Assembly (NCBI GenBank): GCA_038040485.1
Contig: JBBPIE010000012.1
Coordinates: 108,804 to 172,803 of the forward strand
Origin: Onstottus_B arcticum
Lineage (GTDB): Bacteria > Acidobacteriota > Blastocatellia > UBA7656
DNA: 64,000 nucleotides
Direction of reading: 5' to 3'
The notes below the pieces were generated by a model. That model searched no databases, was not told the origin of the DNA, and saw only the letters and a program-made list of their open reading frames with translations. Shown here piece by piece: positions 60,655 through 64,000 of the stretch; position 1 is the stretch's first letter; every line of letters starts with the position of its first letter. The translations under genes were made by a program, and so were the position numbers.

Positions 60655-61278
60655 CTATTTGAGCGGCTTCTTCTCGTAAGATTCGTCAAGCCCCGGCATG
60701 AAATACGGCCCACCGGGCGCCATGCTCCCCTTCAGAAAAATCACGTGCGTCTCGACCGTCAATGCGTTACGCCGATCAAGCGCGGCTTTGCACTTCACCC
60801 AGTCGGGGCCGTTGCCGCCGTGAAGCACTCCGTCGCGCGATGCCTTCCAATGCTCGAGACTCGCATACCGCGTTGAAAGATACACCTCATCAAAGTCCTT
60901 GCTTGCGCGAGGCGCTGCACCGTCAGCACCTACGATGCCTTCGGGCGTGATGACTTTCCACATGCCGATCACGCGGCTCCCAAGCTTCTCGAAGTAGGGC
61001 CAGACGCCTTCGACGCTGACGCGCAGGAACTCATCGAAGCTGCCCTTCTTTATCTTGAAGTATCGCAGCGTGACGATCTCCTCGCCCGGCTGAGCTACAT
61101 CATTGCGCACCGGGCGAGGGCGATCCGGATCTTTGACTTGATTGATCCCGCCGCGGAAGGGCTTGTCTTGCGGCTGCTGCTGAGGGTTCTGCTGGCCTAA
61201 TGCGAGACCGCACCCGCACGTCAGTACAAAGCTAATCGCGATCGTTCGACGCAACATCGCGTTTCGCATTTCGATCAT
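60655..61278 (-). CDS. Secreted NIPSNAP-like protein
   Basis: 207 residues. Signal peptide (RRTIAISFVLTCGCGLALG). The mature part has one ferredoxin-like ABM/NIPSNAP module: EEIVTLRYFKIKKGSFDEFLRVSVEGVWPYFEKLGSRVIGMWKV...DEVYLSTRYASLEHWKASRD. Such modules are often of unknown function. ATG 61278 has CGGAGG just upstream. It converges with the DUF1501 gene. Confidence 0.65.
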   Translation of the reverse strand: MIEMRNAMLRRTIAISFVLTCGCGLALGQQNPQQQPQDKPFRGGINQVKDPDRPRPVRNDVAQPGEEIVTLRYFKIKKGSFDEFLRVSVEGVWPYFEKLGSRVIGMWKVITPEGIVGADGAAPRASKDFDEVYLSTRYASLEHWKASRDGVLHGGNGPDWVKCKAALDRRNALTVETHVIFLKGSMAPGGPYFMPGLDESYEKKPLK

Positions 61279-61384
61279 TTTGCCTCCGAGTTCCTACTCC
61301 GGGTTCACTCTCCGAGCCTTCAGGTTGCGATGTTATTCAAGGCAATGACCCGTCATTGCAAGCAATCCGTCTTGGGAAGGCGCG

Positions 61385-61652
61385 TAGCAACCCCGAAGGG
61401 GTTGCATCTCCTCAGCCCAGGGTTGCCGTACTCGGCTACCCTGGGTCACGTGCCGCGACGAGGCCGCGTCGGTAGACGATGCCAACCCCGGAGGGGTTGC
61501 GGCCTACGCTACTTGTTCGACAGCGCTCCTACGTTTCGCTTCGGGCGCGATTGTCGCAACCCCTTCGGGGTTGGGATCCATTGCGCATGGGTGTCCCAAG
61601 GTAGCGGAGTACGGCAACCTTGGGCTGTAAGACGCAATCCCTTTGGGATTGC
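61385..61652. repeat. Composite palindromic repeat block (GCAACCCC-GGGGTTGC and CCCAGG-CCTGGG hairpins)
   Basis: Six hairpins: GCAACCCCGAAGGGGTTGC (61387-61405); CCCAGGGTTGCCGTACTCGG continuing CTACCCTGGG (61416-61445); CCAACCCCGGAGGGGTTGC (61482-61500); CAACCCCTTCGGGGTTGGG (61557-61575); CCCAAGGTAGCGGAGTACGG continuing CAACCTTGGG (61595-61624); GCAATCCCTTTGGGATTGC (61634-61652). The second half mirrors the first in reverse, so the block is a large inverted repeat built from hairpins. It fills the 449-nt gap between the NIPSNAP and FadJ-like genes; no gene is seen. Confidence 0.8.
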
Positions 61653-61727
61653 CTCCGAGTGTCCAAACGCTGAAGCAAACGACAGGTGATTGCGCCGGGG
61701 TTCGACGACGCGGGTCGGTGACGACAC

Positions 61728-63854
61728 CTAACCCGCAGCGGCTGCGCCCTTCTCTTTGTCGAAATCCGCGAACGTCTTTCCCTGCTCCGCAAGTTGTTTC
61801 AACAGAGGCGCCGGCGTCCACGCTTCGCCCATCTGATCGTTGAACTCGCAAACGCGTTCGTAGACTTTCTTGAGCCCGACCGTATCGCCATACCACATCG
61901 GGCCGCCGCGCCACGCCGGGAATCCGTACCCGTTGATGTAGATGATGTCGATGTCAACCGCGCGCAACGCAAAGCCTTCTTCCAGTATCTTTGCGCCTTC
62001 GTTGATCAGCGCGTAGATCGTCCGCTCGACGATCTCGTCCGCGCCTATCGTGCGCCGAGCGATGCCGTTTTCCGCAGCTACTTGCTCAGCGAGTTTCTCG
62101 ACTTCAGCGTCGGGGATTGCGCGGCGATTCTCATCGTAGCGGTAGTAGCCCGCGCCGGTCTTCTGCCCGAAGCGCCCGCTCTCGCACAACCGGTCCGCAA
62201 CCTTGAGGCCCCTGACTTCGTTTTGATCGTCCTTGTACTCTTTTCTAATCCGCCAGCCGACATCCAGACCCGCGAGGTCTCCCGTCGCGAGCGGTCCCAT
62301 TGCCATTCCAAACTCGTACAGCGCCGCGTCGACGTTCGGAATCCCCGCGCCTTCCTCGACCAAATACTGCGCCTCGCGCATGTACTGATGGAACATCCGA
62401 TTGCCGACAAAGCCACGGCAGTTGCCAACCAGCACGCCGACCTTCTTGAGCTTCTTAGCCAGCGCCATCGAAGTCGCGATCACTTCGGCGCTCGTAGCTT
62501 TGCCGCGAACGATCTCGAGCAGTCGCATCACGTTTGCCGGGCTGAAGAAGTGATGCCCGATGACCATCTCCGGGCGCGAGGTCGCAGAAGCGATTTCATC
62601 GATGTTGAGTGTCGAGGTGTTGGAAGCGAGCACCGCTCCAGGCTTTGCGATCTTGTCGAGCTCGCCGAAGACCTGCTTCTTCAACTCCATTCCTTCGAAC
62701 ACCGCTTCGACGACGATGTCCGCTTCCTCAAAGCCATCGTAAGTCGTCTGCGGCGTTATCAACGCCATTCGCCGATCCATCACCTCCTGGCTGAACCGGC
62801 CCTTCTTGACTGAGTTGGAATAGTTCTTGGCAATCGTCGCCAGCCCGCGATCGAGAGCCTCTTGAGAGACTTCTCGGATAATGACTGGAATGCCTGCGTT
62901 GGCGTAGTTCATAGCGATCCCGCCGCCCATCGTTCCAGCGCCGATGACCGCCGCCTTGCGAATCTCGATGGTCGCGGTCTCTTTGCCGATGCCGGGGATC
63001 TTGCCGACTTCTCGTTCGCCGAAGAAGACGTGAATCAAGGCCTTCGATTGATTGTCGAAAAGGCACTGTTGGAAAAGCTCGGATTCTTTCTTGCAGCCGT
63101 CGTCGAATGAAAGTTTGGTTGCCGCTTCGACTGCGTCGATGGCCGCAAGCGGCGCGGTTTGGCCTCGCATGCGCTTGCGTGCTTGCTCCCGGGCGGCAGC
63201 GAGGCTCGCGGTATGGTCGCCGGCAAGTTTCTCATCGCGCTCGCGCGATTTCGGAGGTCGCTCGCCGCTGGCCAGCACTTCGCGGGCAAACGCGACCGCG
63301 CCGGAAAGCAGATCGCCTTCGATGATTCGATCCACGATGCCGTACTTGAGCGCTTCGGGGGCGCTGATCGGGTCGCCGATCGCGCACATCTCGACTGCCT
63401 TGGCCACACCGGCGAGACGCGGGAGCCGTTGCGTTCCGGCAGCGCCGGGAATGATGCCAAGCTTCACTTCGGGCTGGCCAACCTGAGCTGTAGGTGAGGC
63501 GACGCGATAGTGAAAGGCCATCGCAAACTCGAGCCCGCCGCCAAACGCGGTTCCGTGAATCGCGGCTATCGTCGGCTTTGTGCTGTCTTCGATCGTGAGA
63601 AGAAAGGGCAGCAGGCTCCCGCCTCGCCGCAAGCCGGAAGTCATCTTTCCGAACTCGCGAATGTCGGCGCCCGCGATAAAGGTCCGGCCGCCGCCGATCA
63701 GGATTGCGGCTTTAAGCTGGGCATCCTTTTGAATAGCCTCAACCGCTGCGGCGATTCCTTCGGGCACGCCTGGGCTGAGCGCGTTAACCGGTGGGTTGTT
63801 GACGGTGATGATTCCGACTTCGCCGTCTCTGGTAAGGGATACTAGTTCAGACAT
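61728..63854 (-). CDS. fadJ: FadJ-like bifunctional enoyl-CoA hydratase / 3-hydroxyacyl-CoA dehydrogenase
   Basis: A 708-residue beta-oxidation enzyme. Residues about 1-190 are an enoyl-CoA hydratase/isomerase domain (GTAFGGGLEFAMAFHYRVAS, GQPEVKLGIIPGAAGTQRLPRL). Residues about 300-500 have the NAD-binding 3-hydroxyacyl-CoA dehydrogenase domain (VIGAGTMGGGIAMNYANAG, NTSTLNIDEIAS). The helical C-terminal domain follows (GNRMFHQYMREAQYL, GRFGQKTGAGYYRYDE, INEGAKILEEGFALR). ATG 63854 has AGGAGA upstream. No thiolase lies inside the window; it could be just beyond the right edge. The acyl-CoA ligase at 11 kb may supply substrate. Confidence 0.92.
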   Translation of the reverse strand: MSELVSLTRDGEVGIITVNNPPVNALSPGVPEGIAAAVEAIQKDAQLKAAILIGGGRTFIAGADIREFGKMTSGLRRGGSLLPFLLTIEDSTKPTIAAIHGTAFGGGLEFAMAFHYRVASPTAQVGQPEVKLGIIPGAAGTQRLPRLAGVAKAVEMCAIGDPISAPEALKYGIVDRIIEGDLLSGAVAFAREVLASGERPPKSRERDEKLAGDHTASLAAAREQARKRMRGQTAPLAAIDAVEAATKLSFDDGCKKESELFQQCLFDNQSKALIHVFFGEREVGKIPGIGKETATIEIRKAAVIGAGTMGGGIAMNYANAGIPVIIREVSQEALDRGLATIAKNYSNSVKKGRFSQEVMDRRMALITPQTTYDGFEEADIVVEAVFEGMELKKQVFGELDKIAKPGAVLASNTSTLNIDEIASATSRPEMVIGHHFFSPANVMRLLEIVRGKATSAEVIATSMALAKKLKKVGVLVGNCRGFVGNRMFHQYMREAQYLVEEGAGIPNVDAALYEFGMAMGPLATGDLAGLDVGWRIRKEYKDDQNEVRGLKVADRLCESGRFGQKTGAGYYRYDENRRAIPDAEVEKLAEQVAAENGIARRTIGADEIVERTIYALINEGAKILEEGFALRAVDIDIIYINGYGFPAWRGGPMWYGDTVGLKKVYERVCEFNDQMGEAWTPAPLLKQLAEQGKTFADFDKEKGAAAAG

Positions 63855-63876
63855 GATTTCTTTCTCCTATGAACCT

Positions 63877-63948
63877 GTACGGGCGCCCCTCTGTGGGCGC
63901 CCCTCGGTTGTGATACATCCTTCGGCGCGATGAGGGGCGCCCACAGAG
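63877..63948. repeat. Inverted repeat (GGGCGCCC type) upstream of the FadJ-like gene
   Basis: The left arm GTACGGGCGCCCCTCTGTGG, then GCGCCCCTC, begins at 63877. The right arm GAGGGGCGCCCACAGAG ends at 63948. Core hairpins are self-complementary. It is a variant of the GGGGCGGCC element at 17230-17332. The last 52 nt of the window show no gene. Confidence 0.75.
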
Positions 63949-64000
63949 CAACTATGCTCGAATACGAGCTGATGTGAGAATGAAACCCAATGTGTCGCGC

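Overview
The window is about 64 kb of gene-dense, moderately GC-rich DNA from a Gram-negative bacterium. Lipid A synthesis (LpxB), a BamD-like outer-membrane lipoprotein, NagZ/AmgK/MurU-type cell-wall recycling, a DUF1800/DUF1501 gene pair, CSLREA-type beta-helix proteins and many short interspersed inverted repeats together suggest Acidobacteriota, most likely a Blastocatellia-like lineage. That placement is inferred from gene content; no rRNA or tRNA gene was recognised.

Layout. 1-7.8 kb (mostly minus strand): the 5' part of an NtrY-like sensor kinase, lpxB carrying an in-frame repeat insertion, two tandem paralogous secreted proteins of unknown function (plus strand), bamD, rpe and a PASTA protein. 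7.6-10.9 kb: a small membrane protein, a DUF1028/TPR protein, then a toxin-antitoxin patch (MazF pair, an orphan antitoxin, and an AbrB/MazE-type antitoxin coupled to a frameshifted membrane protein). 11-19.6 kb: acyl-CoA ligase, an HNH nuclease pair, VOC protein, MFS transporter, peptide-type ABC binding lipoprotein, nagZ and mtnA. 19.8-27.1 kb: a 2417-residue secreted protein (beta-propeller, two CSLREA/beta-helix blocks, C25-type peptidase module). 27.7-34.6 kb: a small helix-turn-helix protein and a copper-resistance cluster (CopA with YHS and heavy-metal-binding domains, a secreted beta-propeller, a cytochrome c/His-rich/outer-membrane fusion, a small Cys/His-rich protein). 34.6-42.8 kb: homoserine dehydrogenase, an amphipathic-helix protein, thioesterase, an RHS remnant, two secreted proteins, NUDIX hydrolase, SAM hydroxide adenosyltransferase-like protein and citrate synthase. 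43-48.3 kb: a second giant secreted protease that joins an M12B-like zinc peptidase to the same C25 module. 48.3-52.6 kb: a TIR/deoxyribosyltransferase-like protein next to a ParE-type toxin-antitoxin pair, then AmgK, MurU and CYTH genes. 52.9-64 kb: fatty-acid desaturase, three unknown genes, a tocopherol-cyclase-like protein, the DUF1800/DUF1501 pair, a NIPSNAP-like secreted protein and a FadJ-like beta-oxidation enzyme.

The most striking feature is the repeat system. At least six intergenic or intragenic elements are built from 7-nt tandem units arranged as inverted arms around a unique spacer (units based on GGATTGC, GGTTTCT, GGATTTT and AGTAGTC). Because 7 is coprime to 3, each unit reads as one cyclic heptapeptide in every frame. 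Three unit types are open in all six frames; these lie inside or fused to genes (lpxB, both giant proteases, the rpe/PASTA junction). The fourth carries stops in all six frames, and two genes end exactly in it. Related elements with 8- and 9-nt units and several longer palindromes fill most other large gaps.
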